Below are positions 1 through 9,500 of a stretch of 64,000 nucleotides of DNA, piece after piece. Below the pieces are notes generated by a model. The model worked only from the letters and a program-made list of their open reading frames with translations. It ran no database searches and was not told the origin of the DNA. The DNA comes from Sphingomonas pokkalii (lineage in GTDB: Bacteria > Pseudomonadota > Alphaproteobacteria > Sphingomonadales > Sphingomonadaceae), in assembly GCF_003096275.1 (NCBI RefSeq), contig NZ_QENQ01000001.1:1918731-1982730 (forward strand), written 5' to 3'. The number at the start of each line of letters is the position of its first letter. Within the stretch, counting starts at the first letter, position 1. The position numbers and the translations under genes are program-made.

Positions 1-746
1 GCCATTTCGGCGTCTATGGCCGCCTCTCCAACCTGGAGGTGCCGCCGCAGATGGGCGTGGTCAGCAGTATCAACCCGACGATCGTCAAGACCAAGGCCCG
101 CCAGTATGAAGCCGGCGTCAAGGCCAGCTTCGGCCCGCACTATCTCTATGCCACCGGCTTCTACACCAAGTTCAACCCGTTCAACGCCTCGTTCGCGGCG
201 TTCAACCCGCAGACCGGCCGCAACGATCAAACGCTGCCGTTCATCGGTGAAGCATCGGTGAAGGGTGTCGAGGTCGATGGGCGCGTGGTGCCGATCCGCT
301 GGTTCTCGCTCGACGGTTCGGTGACTTGGCAGAACCCGGAATACGCCAATCTCCAGAACAATTCGGGGGCCGATCCCAGCGCCGTGAACGGCAAGCAGAT
401 CATCCGCGAGGCGAAGTTCTTCGGCAATCTGCGGCCGAGCTTCGATTTCGAGCTGGGCGAGAAGAAGGTCTCGATCTTCGGGCGCTTCGAATGGGTCGGC
501 CGGCGCTATGTCGACCTGTTCAACCGCACCGCGATGCCGGGCTATCAGACGATCGGCAGCGGCGCTTCGCTCGATTGGGGTGGGTGGCGCTTCCAGGTGG
601 TCGGCGACAATCTTTTCAACGCGCATGGCTTGACCGAGGGCAATACGCGTACCGACCAGTTCGCCGGCCAGGGCACGAGCCAAGCGATCTATGGCCGCCC
701 GCTGTTCGGCCGCAACTTCCGCTTCATCCTCAGCCGCAGCTGGTGA
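1..746 (+). CDS. TonB-dependent receptor, C-terminal part (5' end outside window)
   Basis: Only the last 248 or so codons are present; the reading frame is open from base 3 and the start lies upstream of the window. The product is the end of an outer-membrane beta-barrel that would import a substrate using TonB energy. The translated segment shows alternating amphipathic strands, plug-distal barrel phrases such as GVEVDGRVVPIRWFSLDGSVTW, and ends FRFILSRSW, with the terminal aromatic residue expected for BAM-dependent outer-membrane barrels. The stop overlaps the next start (TGATG), so it is probably co-transcribed with the DUF218 and S1/P1 nuclease genes. The substrate cannot be read from this fragment; the nuclease neighbour hints at a phosphate- or nucleotide-related ligand, which is inference only. 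Confidence 0.85.
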   Translation, partial: HFGVYGRLSNLEVPPQMGVVSSINPTIVKTKARQYEAGVKASFGPHYLYATGFYTKFNPFNASFAAFNPQTGRNDQTLPFIGEASVKGVEVDGRVVPIRWFSLDGSVTWQNPEYANLQNNSGADPSAVNGKQIIREAKFFGNLRPSFDFELGEKKVSIFGRFEWVGRRYVDLFNRTAMPGYQTIGSGASLDWGGWRFQVVGDNLFNAHGLTEGNTRTDQFAGQGTSQAIYGRPLFGRNFRFILSRSW

Positions 747-1903
747 TGCGGACGCTCGCCTTCGCCGCCGCGCTTGCCGCGACTGCCCTCGCCACCCCGG
801 CTTCGTCCGGGGCGGTTGACGACGGGGTGATGACGGCACTGTCGGCGCGGCTATTCCCGATGTTCGATGCCGCCGGGCAAGACCCGGCGGCACTCGATCG
901 CATCGCCCGAGCCCCCGGCATGGCGGAGGTGCTGCGGGCACGCAGCAACCGCCGCACCGCATGCGGACAGGATCTGCCGTGCCGCGCCCAGGCGCTGTTG
1001 TGGAACGATAGCGAAGCGGAGACGCTGCGCCGGGCAGTCGCCGCGCTCCCTGGCCTGCCATCCGCCGATGACGGCACTGCCGCGCAGGCAGACCGCGAGA
1101 TTGCCGGCATCAACCAGATCCTGCGCTTCTATGCGCTGGGGGTGAGCCCCAGCAACCCGATCGACGGTCCCGGCACGATATCACCGCGGGACCATCAGGC
1201 GCGCCTCCAGGCCGCCGAGTGGATCGCGGGCACACCGCGCGCCGGATCAGCCCAGCCGCTCGATCCCAGCATCGACTATGCGCTCGCCCTGCTCGACGTG
1301 AGCGACCGCACCGACGCGATCGGCCATGAGCCGCTCAGCGGCGGCGCCAACGCCGCAGCGATGGCGCGGGCGAAAACGCTGGACTGGAAGCGCTATCGCT
1401 ACAGCGCGATGATCGTCACCGGCGTCGGCCCGGAAATCGAGGGGGAACCGCTCAGCCCGTTCGGGAAATATCATCTTCGCCTTGCCGCGCAGCGATTTGC
1501 GCAGGGCGATATCGCATTCATCCTCGTCACCGGCGGCCGCGCGCACCCCCGCGCGACGCCGTTCACCGAAGCGGATGAGATGCGCAAGGCGCTGATCGAA
1601 CGCTATGGCATCCCCGCCGACGCGATCGTCAGCGAGCCCTATGCCCGCCACACAACCACCAATTTGCGCAACGCCAGCCGGCTGCTCGCGCGGATGGGCG
1701 TGCCGATGGAACGGGAGACGGTGATCGTCTGCAACCCAATGCAGAGCGCCTATATCGAAAGCGCGAAGTTCACCGAACGCAACGCGGCGGAACTCGGCTA
1801 CCAGCCTGGCCGTGTCGTTCGCCGGATATCGCCGACGGAACTGGTGTTCGTGGCCGCCCGCGCTTCGGAGCGCATCGATCCGCGCGATCCCCTCGACCCC
1901 TGA
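746..1903 (+). CDS. Exported DUF218 (YdcF/SanA/ElyC-like) domain protein
   Basis: 385 residues. The ATG at 746 is chosen because it overlaps the receptor stop and gives a clean signal peptide (MRTLAFAAALAATALATPASS). The C-terminal half carries the DUF218 fold: a first strand SAMIVTGVGPEIEG, then ILVTGGRAHPR, an E-A-D-E-M-R segment, the typical 'EPYARHTTTNLRNASRLL' helix, and VIVCNPMQSAY. Family members act in envelope processes in enterobacteria but their chemistry is unsettled. The roughly 200 residue N-terminal region before the domain is unassigned. It sits 12 bp before the S1/P1 nuclease start, so the three plus-strand genes probably form one exported module. Function of this copy is unknown. 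Confidence 0.75.
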   Translation: MRTLAFAAALAATALATPASSGAVDDGVMTALSARLFPMFDAAGQDPAALDRIARAPGMAEVLRARSNRRTACGQDLPCRAQALLWNDSEAETLRRAVAALPGLPSADDGTAAQADREIAGINQILRFYALGVSPSNPIDGPGTISPRDHQARLQAAEWIAGTPRAGSAQPLDPSIDYALALLDVSDRTDAIGHEPLSGGANAAAMARAKTLDWKRYRYSAMIVTGVGPEIEGEPLSPFGKYHLRLAAQRFAQGDIAFILVTGGRAHPRATPFTEADEMRKALIERYGIPADAIVSEPYARHTTTNLRNASRLLARMGVPMERETVIVCNPMQSAYIESAKFTERNAAELGYQPGRVVRRISPTELVFVAARASERIDPRDPLDP

Positions 1904-1915
1904 CAAGGAACCGCC

Positions 1916-2893
1916 ATGCGCCGCTTCGCCCTTGCCGCCGCCGCTCTGCTGTGTCCCGCCGTCGCCCATGCCTGGGGCCATACGGCGCATGCGGTGATCG
2001 ACCGCGCGGCGATCCAGGCAATACCCGAAGGCGGCCCCACCTTCCTGCGTCGCTACGTCGACTATATCGCCGCATCGGCCACGCTGCCGGACAGCTGGCG
2101 CGGCGACTCCGAGGGCTTCTCGAAGATCGAGGAGGACCCCAACCATGGCTGGTTCCGCGAGCAGTTCGCCTTCCTCAAGCCGATCCCGCGCTCGCGCTAC
2201 GCCTTCGTCATCGCGCTCTACAAGCGCTACGAGGCGATCAAGGACAGCGATCCCGCCACCGCCGCGCGCACCAATGTGCGCTGGACCGGGACGCTGCCCT
2301 ATGCGGCGATGGAAGCCTATGAGCGGCTGATCGTCTGCATGCGCGCGATCCGCGCGGCGCAGGCGAGCGGCGGCGATGCGGCCGTGCCCGAGCAGCATTG
2401 CGCGTTCCAGGCGATACGCCTCGGCCATTATATCGGCGACGGCGCGCAGCCGCTGCATGTCTCAATCCACTCCGATGGCTGGCTCGGCGCCAATCCGAAC
2501 GGCTATACCCGCGACCGCAGCATCCATGGCCGCTTCGAAAGCCGCTTCGTCGATGCCATGGGGCTGACGGCAGCGGACATCGCGCCGCGGATCGGCGCTC
2601 CAGCGCACCAGCAGGGCGACATGTTCACGGCGATGCTCGGGTTTCTCGACCAGTCTGGCACCCATCTGGAACGCGTCTACCAGCTCGAGAAGCGCGACGG
2701 CTTCGCCAACGCCGCCGACAAGGACGTGCGCGCGCTGATCTATGAGCGTACTGCAGCGGGTGCGGCGATGCTCCGCGACATGCTCTGCCGCGCCTGGGCG
2801 GAAAGCGCAGTGCCACCGGCCAAGCTGGCCCCGTCGCCGCTCGACTTCTCCAATCCGAAGTTCGATCCCGAAACGGGCTCCGCGCCCGCCTGA
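1916..2893 (+). CDS. S1/P1-type zinc nuclease, exported
   Basis: 325 residues. A signal peptide (RRFALAAAALLCPAVAHA) is followed at once by WGHTAHAV: in the S1/P1 and phospholipase C fold the mature N-terminal Trp and nearby His bind the trinuclear zinc centre. Further ligands fit HYIGDGAQPLHVS (HxxxDxxQPLH) and the later HGRFESRF segment (HxxxE-like). Family members cleave single-stranded DNA/RNA and 3'-nucleotides in the periplasm or outside. It follows the TonB receptor and DUF218 genes, which suggests nucleic-acid or phosphate scavenging (inference). Its last about 150 bp overlap the convergent transporter gene on the other strand. Confidence 0.85.
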   Translation: MRRFALAAAALLCPAVAHAWGHTAHAVIDRAAIQAIPEGGPTFLRRYVDYIAASATLPDSWRGDSEGFSKIEEDPNHGWFREQFAFLKPIPRSRYAFVIALYKRYEAIKDSDPATAARTNVRWTGTLPYAAMEAYERLIVCMRAIRAAQASGGDAAVPEQHCAFQAIRLGHYIGDGAQPLHVSIHSDGWLGANPNGYTRDRSIHGRFESRFVDAMGLTAADIAPRIGAPAHQQGDMFTAMLGFLDQSGTHLERVYQLEKRDGFANAADKDVRALIYERTAAGAAMLRDMLCRAWAESAVPPAKLAPSPLDFSNPKFDPETGSAPA

Positions 2894-4215
2894 CGCCGGG
2901 CGAACGCGCGCAGCAGCCGCGCATGCTCTGCATGGCCGAGCGTAAAGCGACGCAGCAGCAGTATCGCCAGCAGCGCGCCGGCCAGCGGCACGCCGAGCCC
3001 AAGGCCAAGCATGCCGATCCGAACGCCGCTCGGCTGCACCGCGCCAGGGATGTAGCCCAACGCGCCCAGCACCCAGCCGATCATCGCGGTTGATGCCGCG
3101 CCGCTCGCTTTCACCAGGACAAGATAGAAGGCAAACAGCCCCGTCTCGTAGCGCCGGCCATGCCGCCACTCGACGACGTCGACCGCATCGGCGAGCAGGC
3201 CCCAGGGCAGCATGAAGACGCTCGCAAAGCCGAAGCCGATCAGCACCGCGCCCGCCATCTGCCCCGCCGGCCACGCCGTGCAGAGCGCGAAGCACAGCAG
3301 GCCGATCGCACTCACCGCATGTCCAGCGGCGAGCAGCTGGCTCTTGCCGAATCGGTGCGTCAGCGCGGTCCAGGCGAGCACGCCACCGAATTGCCCGACG
3401 GTCATCGCCCCGAGCAGCAAGGTTACTGCGCCCGGCCGCTGGAACACATAGGTCCCCAGATACATCAGCATCCGACCGAAGCACGGCATGGCGAAGCCGG
3501 TGAGCAGCGCCAGCGCCCCCATCCCCAGCACCATCGAGTCGCGGAGCGGCACGGCGATGCGATCGCCGCGGAGCGCGGAGGTGGGGGCCCGTTGCCCGCC
3601 ACACGCCCAGACGCAGAGTAGCATCGTCAGTGCAAAGGCGCTCCCCGCACCGATCCCGGTCAGCGCAAGCGCCCCGAAGTGACGCGCATGCCCGGCCTGC
3701 TGCATCAGCGGCGTGAGCACGCCCGCAATCGCCAGCGCGCTTGCGGTACTGAACAGCAACCGATAGCCCGAGACGCGGCCGCGCGCGCGGCTGTCGCGAC
3801 TGACCTGTGCCATCAGCGCGTTATGCGGAACATCGACCACCGCATAGGCACCGCGAAAGACGAGGATCGCCACCGCCACCATCCAGGCACGACGCAACTC
3901 CAGCGCCGGCATCGCATAGATCAGCGCGAACGCCGCACCGCAGGGAAGTGCCGCAAAAGCGACCGTCCAGCGATAACCGCGCCCCGCCGCTCGCCAGCGC
4001 AGCACCAGCCGGGCGGCAAGCAGGTCGAACACCAGGTCGCCGAGCACCGCGAACAGCATCAGCCCCGCCGCCCTGGTGCCCTCTATCCCCAGAACGTCGG
4101 TCAGCAGGAACAAGATCGTCAGATCGGCACCGCTGAACACCAGCGCCTTGCCGAAATTGCCGGAAGCGTAGGCCAGCATCCGGCTCTCTGCGGCGATGTT
4201 ATCGATTGGTGGCAT
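2740..4215 (-). CDS. MFS transporter of the GPH (melibiose-type glycoside-cation symporter) family
   Basis: 491 residues with about twelve hydrophobic segments, starting ASGNFGKALVFSGADLTILFLLTDVLGI, which is the typical GPH/MFS_2 opening with the first helices, followed by the DVPHNALMAQVSRDSRARGRVSGYR loop (first cytoplasmic loop with the 'P-x-x-A-L...D...R' pattern of this family). Members import sugars or glycosides with Na+ or H+. ATG at 4215 begins MPPIDNIAAESRMLAYASGN. The last helix ends near base 2900, and about 50 further polar residues read through to 2740 across the convergent nuclease gene. Substrate unknown. It stands alone on the minus strand, downstream of the Rrf2 regulator gene. 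Confidence 0.8.
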   Translation of the reverse strand: MPPIDNIAAESRMLAYASGNFGKALVFSGADLTILFLLTDVLGIEGTRAAGLMLFAVLGDLVFDLLAARLVLRWRAAGRGYRWTVAFAALPCGAAFALIYAMPALELRRAWMVAVAILVFRGAYAVVDVPHNALMAQVSRDSRARGRVSGYRLLFSTASALAIAGVLTPLMQQAGHARHFGALALTGIGAGSAFALTMLLCVWACGGQRAPTSALRGDRIAVPLRDSMVLGMGALALLTGFAMPCFGRMLMYLGTYVFQRPGAVTLLLGAMTVGQFGGVLAWTALTHRFGKSQLLAAGHAVSAIGLLCFALCTAWPAGQMAGAVLIGFGFASVFMLPWGLLADAVDVVEWRHGRRYETGLFAFYLVLVKASGAASTAMIGWVLGALGYIPGAVQPSGVRIGMLGLGLGVPLAGALLAILLLRRFTLGHAEHARLLRAFARRQAGAEPVSGSNFGLEKSSGDGASLAGGTALSAQARQSMSRSIAAPAAVRS

Positions 4216-4389
4216 CTTTCGTGCAAAAGGAGGCGGCGGGCATCCTGCCGACGTTGCGCGACGACCTCTAAGGGCCGATCATGTCAGTTTAACGAACCGG
4301 CTGGCACCCGGAAGTGGACAGACGTCCCCCCCGCGCCGGTCCTGCGCGCAAGCGGGAAGGCCGGTACGTCGAACCGGGAAACGCCAGCC

Positions 4390-4836
4390 CTAGTCGGCCG
4401 CATCGCAATATGCGTCGAAATCGCGCGCCAGTTCGGCAAGACTGACAGCCCCCAAGCGCGCTAGCAGCAACGCCTCGGCGTCGCGGAGCACGCCCTCCAG
4501 CGCGGTGTTGACCGCCCTTTCGACCGCGCAGTCGGCCTTGGGGTTTTCGGGGCCGATAGCGAACAGGCGGGGGCCGCCGACCGCGCGATGGACGTCCAGC
4601 AAGGACACCTTCTCCAAGGGCTTCGCGATCACCCAGCCGCCGCCATGGCCCTTTTCCGAGCGTACATATCCCGCGTCCCGCAGGCCGGCCATCGTCCGCC
4701 GGACGACGACCGGGTTCGTGCCCAACATGCGGGCAATCGCATCGGAGGTCATCGGCCCCTCATGCCGCGCCATGTGGAGCAGCACATGGAGCATTCGCGA
4801 AAGGCGACTATCGTTACGCACGACGTGATCCTTCAT
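4390..4836 (-). CDS. Rrf2-family transcriptional regulator
   Basis: 148 residues. It starts MKDHVVRNDSRLSRMLHVLLHMA and has the winged helix of Rrf2 proteins: SDAIARMLGTNPVVVRRTMAGLRDAGYV as the HTH and SEKGHGGGWVIAKP as the wing (the GxxGG pattern). Only one Cys (in DCAV) is seen where Fe-S members have three, so it is more like the YwnA/NsrR-related cluster-free branch. ATG at 4836 is preferred; a frame-compatible ATG lies 33 bp upstream. It is divergent from a methyltransferase gene with 72 bp between starts, containing an imperfect palindrome that may be its operator. Confidence 0.85.
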   Translation of the reverse strand: MKDHVVRNDSRLSRMLHVLLHMARHEGPMTSDAIARMLGTNPVVVRRTMAGLRDAGYVRSEKGHGGGWVIAKPLEKVSLLDVHRAVGGPRLFAIGPENPKADCAVERAVNTALEGVLRDAEALLLARLGAVSLAELARDFDAYCDAAD

Positions 4837-4867
4837 GGAACCATAAGGCTTGGCAAGGGCGCCCATA

Positions 4868-4890
4868 CACGATACTTTTAATGTTACGTG
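4868..4890. promoter_or_regulatory. Imperfect palindrome between Rrf2 gene and methyltransferase gene
   Basis: CACGATAC at 4868-4875 and GTTACGTG at 4883-4890 pair at six of eight positions around a 7-nt A/T-rich centre. It lies midway in the 72 bp divergent intergenic region, where an autoregulating Rrf2 protein would be expected to bind. Functional role is inferred from position and symmetry only. Confidence 0.4.
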
Positions 4891-4908
4891 ATACGAGGAG
4901 CGTCGAAT

Positions 4909-5688
4909 ATGCCTGCGTATGAGAATCCCGACCACTGGGACCAAGCCGCCCAGCATTATGAAGAAACGGCACATCCATTTACCGTCCAATATGCCGAGAT
5001 GGCGCTGACGCGGGTAGCGCTGACGCCCGAAAGCCGCGTGCTGGACGTCGCGGCCGGTACCGGCGCGCTGGCGCTGACCGCAGCACGCACCGGTGCGCAG
5101 GTGCTCGCGACCGACTTTTCCCCTGGCATGGTGGCACGCATCTCGGCGGCGAACCTGCCCAATGTCGAAGCACGCGTCATGGATGGACAGGCCTTGTCCC
5201 TGGAAGACGGCAGCTTCGATGCGGTCTTCTCGATCTTTGGCGTCATCATGTTTCCCGACTGGCGCAAGGGCCTTTCCGAGATGGCGAGGGTGACGCGAGC
5301 CGGCGGCCATGGCGTGATCGCAACCTGGCAAGATCGCGGTGCGGCGACTTTCCTGCTGCTCGGCCAGATTCGTCGCAAGCTGTTCCCCGAGCGCGGAGGC
5401 ATGACCATGCCGGATGCGGTCCAAGCACTTAGCGATCCGAGCGATTTCGCGCGCGAACTGATCGCCGCCGGCTACCATGATCCGCAGATCGAACATGTTA
5501 CCCATGACTATGCGCTCGATATCGGCGCGCTGGCCGAACCCGATACCTTGTTCGGCATGTCCCCCGAGTGGATCAGCCTGACCGATGCGGAGAAAGCCGC
5601 CGTCCTCGCCGAGGTGCGAGACATGGCGGGCGACCGTGCGATCCTGCCTATCCCTTCGACCGCGCTCATCGGTGTCGCCAGGCGCTGA
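4909..5688 (+). CDS. Class I SAM-dependent methyltransferase
   Basis: 259 residues. Motif I is VLDVAAGTGALALTAA (about residues 45-60), followed by the acidic end of strand 2 in ATDFSPGM, and VMDGQALSLEDGSFDAVFSIFGVIMF as motifs II-III, as in UbiE/Methyltransf_11 proteins. ATG 4909 is preceded by AGGAG at 4896-4900. Acceptor substrate is not evident. The divergent Rrf2 regulator makes this an inducible pair (inference); in related bacteria such pairs respond to small molecules or stress. No membrane segment or export signal is seen. Confidence 0.8.
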   Translation: MPAYENPDHWDQAAQHYEETAHPFTVQYAEMALTRVALTPESRVLDVAAGTGALALTAARTGAQVLATDFSPGMVARISAANLPNVEARVMDGQALSLEDGSFDAVFSIFGVIMFPDWRKGLSEMARVTRAGGHGVIATWQDRGAATFLLLGQIRRKLFPERGGMTMPDAVQALSDPSDFARELIAAGYHDPQIEHVTHDYALDIGALAEPDTLFGMSPEWISLTDAEKAAVLAEVRDMAGDRAILPIPSTALIGVARR

Positions 5689-5848
5689 GCGCGAACCGTC
5701 CGGTCGCCATCGGCATCTAGACGCGTGGATCGCGCCGTTCAGGAAACTCGGCGCAGGAGTCCGATCCTCCGCGCCGGCGATGGTGAGGGCTGCGTCGTAC
5801 AGGATCTGATATCGCGGATCGACCTCCAGCCGCTTGGTGCCGGCGGCA
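5689..5848. other. Intergenic stretch with an unidentified minus-strand open segment
   Basis: Between the methyltransferase stop and the end of the phosphopantetheinyl transferase gene the minus strand reads from an ATG at 5871 as MDWGEAHNAAGTKRLEVDPR and onward for about 55 plausible residues before it continues as antisense of the methyltransferase. I do not recognise it. It could be a gene remnant or chance. Confidence 0.25.
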
Positions 5849-6571
5849 TTATGCGCCTCCCCCCAGTCCATGGCGCGTGGCCTCCGCTACTCGCAAGGGC
5901 GCTGCCGATCGCGCCGATAGATTATCCCCCTCGAGCGCGACCGCCAAAGCAGTATCGCCGATCCAGTGAAAATGGCACAGGGACTCGACAGACCCTGTAA
6001 GTACTTTCCAAGCACCTCCGCTGTCGGGAAGTGCCGTCACCAATGCAGGATCTGCTTCCGACGCGATACCCAACCGTTTGCAATGCGCCTCTTTAGCCGC
6101 CCAGCACATGGTCCATTCTGTATCTGAAGACGTCGCCAGGTACTTCCTTTCGGCATCCGACAAGTGATCGAAGGGCAGCGGCTCATCAACCAGGATCTCA
6201 AGATCAACACCGATCGGCACACGCCCAGCACCGACCAGAAACTGGGCCGCTCTGCCCGCTACGCTCACATACCAACCCGCCGGTTCGACAATCTCGACCG
6301 CCCCCAAATCGGTTCTGCGGAAGCGAATATCCCCAGGGTGCACCCCGGCGAGCCGGCTCAACAAGAGGCGCGTCAGCCTTCTGCGCAGGATTCGAAGCTC
6401 CGCACCCGGGCGATTGGCGAAGTCGAGCAGATCCTCTGGCCGTGCCGCGGCTTGCGATAGCATATCGGTGGACGCCGGATCCTCCAGTGACCCATACCAG
6501 GCCACCGGAGCGCCTTCCACGTTGGACAGCTGGAGGTGCGCCGCCCCTCCCAACCAGACCGGTGAGATCAT
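5849..6571 (-). CDS. 4'-phosphopantetheinyl transferase, Sfp type
   Basis: 240 residues from ATG 6571, whose ATGA overlaps the NRPS stop (4 nt), so the two are translationally coupled. It transfers phosphopantetheine from CoA to the serine of a carrier protein. The two Mg-binding signatures are present: GVDLE at residues 121-125 and WAAKEAHCKR from residue 157. Length fits the Sfp/Gsp group. Its place directly behind the NRPS says its partner is that enzyme's carrier domain. A longer frame begins at 6607, but the coupled start is better supported. Confidence 0.9.
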   Translation of the reverse strand: MISPVWLGGAAHLQLSNVEGAPVAWYGSLEDPASTDMLSQAAARPEDLLDFANRPGAELRILRRRLTRLLLSRLAGVHPGDIRFRRTDLGAVEIVEPAGWYVSVAGRAAQFLVGAGRVPIGVDLEILVDEPLPFDHLSDAERKYLATSSDTEWTMCWAAKEAHCKRLGIASEADPALVTALPDSGGAWKVLTGSVESLCHFHWIGDTALAVALEGDNLSARSAAPLRVAEATRHGLGGGA

Positions 6572-9500
6572 GTGCCGCCGGTGAACTGCGCAGGCGAGCC
6601 TTCCCACGAGGTGCCGGCTGGCAGGGTTTCCCCCTTCATCACCACCGACAGGTCGCCCAGCTGCACGTCCGCGCCGATCTCGGCATCGTAGAGGACGATC
6701 GCATAGGAACCGATTGTCGCGCGATCCCCCACGGTCACCCCGCTGACCTTCATCACTCGATCTTCGAACAGATGGGTCTGGAGGCCGGCAAAGTCGTTGA
6801 GCGCGACATCGTCGCCGATCCGCACCAGGTCCTGCTCGGTCACATCGGTGGTGTCGATATAGCAGCGCTTGCCGATCTTGCAGCCGAGCAGGCGCAGATA
6901 GGCGGCAAGCCAGGGTGTGCCGCGCAGCGGTTCGAGCAAATTGGGCACGGCGAGATTCTCATAGGTCGCCGTCACCAGTTCTGTCCGCCAGACAAAGGTA
7001 CTCCACAGCGGCTGGGTGGTCGGCTTGTAGCGCCCCATCACCAGCCATTTCAGCAGCACGACCGAAAAGCCGCAGGCCAGGGCGAAGCCGACATAGAGGA
7101 ACGGGAAGGTGACGATGATCCAGTGCCCGCCGCCCCGCAGGTCGTCGAGCTCGCTGACGATCGAGAGCAACAGGCTGAAGAAGGCAACGAACAGCGTGAG
7201 CGACAGCGTCACGCGGATCGCTTCGATCGACAGCCGGGTGGCGATCAGCCGTTTGCTGGGATTGAACCGCGCGCCTTCGTCGAACAGACCCACCGTCTGT
7301 CGAACCGGCAGCGAGATCGGCGGCGAGCCGAACCAGGTGCCGTCGGGATCGGCTGCGCGACCATCCTCGGGCGGCTTCGATAGCACACCGATCAGGACGC
7401 CGTCACCGATCGTGGCGCCCGCCGGCAGCAGCGCGGAATTACCGATGAACGAGCGGCGACCGATCTTCGTATGCGCCAGCTGGATCGCACCGGGCTCCAC
7501 CCGGGCGGCACCGAACAGCACCGCATCGGCGATAAAGCTTTCCGGCCCCACATCCACGAGATCGGGCACGATCGCCGCCGCGGTCGATATCTCCGCGCGC
7601 CGCCCCACCTTCACGCCGAGCGCGCGATACCAGGGAACCACGTACAGCGTCGCGTAGATCGGGTGCAGCAGTCGCAGCGCCAGATCGTTCACCTGCTGGA
7701 CGAACCAGAAGCGGACATAGAACCAGCTGTGGATCGAATATCGTCCCGGTCCCACCCGACCGAGGATCAGCCGTTTGGCCGCGACGGTCAGCACGCACAT
7801 CAGCAGCACATAGGTGACGGCGAGCAGCGGCGAGATCAGCAGGTAGCTGTAACTCTCGGTATTCCAATCGATCTCGATCATCCATATGAGCCCCGGCGCA
7901 ATCGGCAGGATCGCGATGATCGGCAGGATCAGCGCGCCGAGGGTCAATGCGATGCCGGTGAGCAGCCGACGGACCGGGCCGGCCTTGTCATCCTTCTGGC
8001 GCGGAATGTTGGTCGCGATTGAGCGGGCCGGCGATCCGCTCCAGCGCTCGCCGGCGGGGATGGCGGTACCCACCGGCAGCGCCGACAGATCCTCCAGCGC
8101 GGCGCCCTCGCCGAGCGCGCAGTTGCGCCCGACCACCGCCATCGAGCCGAGGAACGCGCCGGCGCCGATCGTCGCCGAGCCGATCCGCAGCAGCCCGCGC
8201 TCGACCGAGGTGGTGGCGAGCATCGCATAATCGCTGACCACCGCGTCTTCCCCGATCGAGACGAGGTCCGCCGCATCGATATTGCCGCGGCCGATAAAGG
8301 CGCGCTTGCCCACCTTCGCCCCCAACAGGCGGTAATAGGCGCGGATCATCGGCGTGCCCGCCAGATAGGGCGTTGCGATCACCTCCGAGAACCGGCGGAC
8401 GAACCACCAGCGGAAATAATAGCTGCCCCAAAGCGGATAATCGCCCGCGCGGAAGCGGCCGATCACCAGCCATTTGACGACGATCGAAGCGACCATCGCC
8501 AATGGCGGAATGGCGAGGAAGCTGAGACCGCTGACCAGAAGCGCGGGCACCCGGTCAAGGTCCCCCGACAGATGGACATAGGCGACATAGGGGAAGAACC
8601 ATTGCAGCCCGGCGATCGCATAGATCGGCACCAGCGCGATCGTCTGGGCGATCCAGCAAAGCCAGCGGGTCACGGCCGGCGTGTGGTGGAAGGGTTGATC
8701 TGCGCCGATGTCGCCCGCCACCTTGTCCTTCAGCCGTTCGGCCAGCGCACGGATATTGGAGGCGGCGTAGAGATCCTGGATCGAGATGCCGGCGAGGCCT
8801 GGCGTCTTGCGGATCGCCGAGACGAGCCGCGCGGCCTTGAGCGAATGGCCGCCCAGCTCCTCAAACAGATCGTCGAGCACCGACACCTTCTGCGGCGCGA
8901 ACGCTTCTGCCCAGACGGCGTGGAGCTGCGCTTCCAGCGGCGTGGCGGGCGGAACGGTCTCGCGTTCGCTAATGGGGGCGAGCACTGGACGGAGCAGCGC
9001 CTTGCGGTCGACCTTTCCCGAGGCCGGCAAGGTGGGAAGCGCATCGAGCAGCTGATAGCCGGCGGGCCGCATATAATTGGGCAGTCGCTCGCGGACGCGG
9101 GCGCGCACCGCTTCCAAATCGACCGCGGCACCGCTTCGCGCAACGAGAAATCCCGCGAGGAACTCGGCACCGTCATCGTCACGAAACAGGTGTACCACGG
9201 CCTGGGCAATGGCGGGATCGTCGGCGATCACCGCCTCGATCTCCCCAAGCTCGACGCGGAAGCCGCGAATTTTCACCTGCGTATCGATCCGGCCGATGAA
9301 TTCGATGTCGCCAACCGCGTCGAGCCGGACAAGATCGCCTGAGCGATAGATTTTCGCAGTCTGCCCGTCCGGGCCCCGGAACGGGGTCTGGACGAACTTT
9401 TCCGCCGTAAGGTCGGGACGATTGACGTAGCCGCCGCCGACGCCCGGGCCACCGATCACCAGCTCGCCCTCGGCGCCTGCCGGCACCGGCCACAACTTCT

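Noticed and set aside
4390..5871. 493-codon minus-strand frame covering the Rrf2 gene and the methyltransferase
   Set aside because: Only the last 148 codons resemble a protein family (Rrf2); the middle is antisense to a clear SAM methyltransferase.
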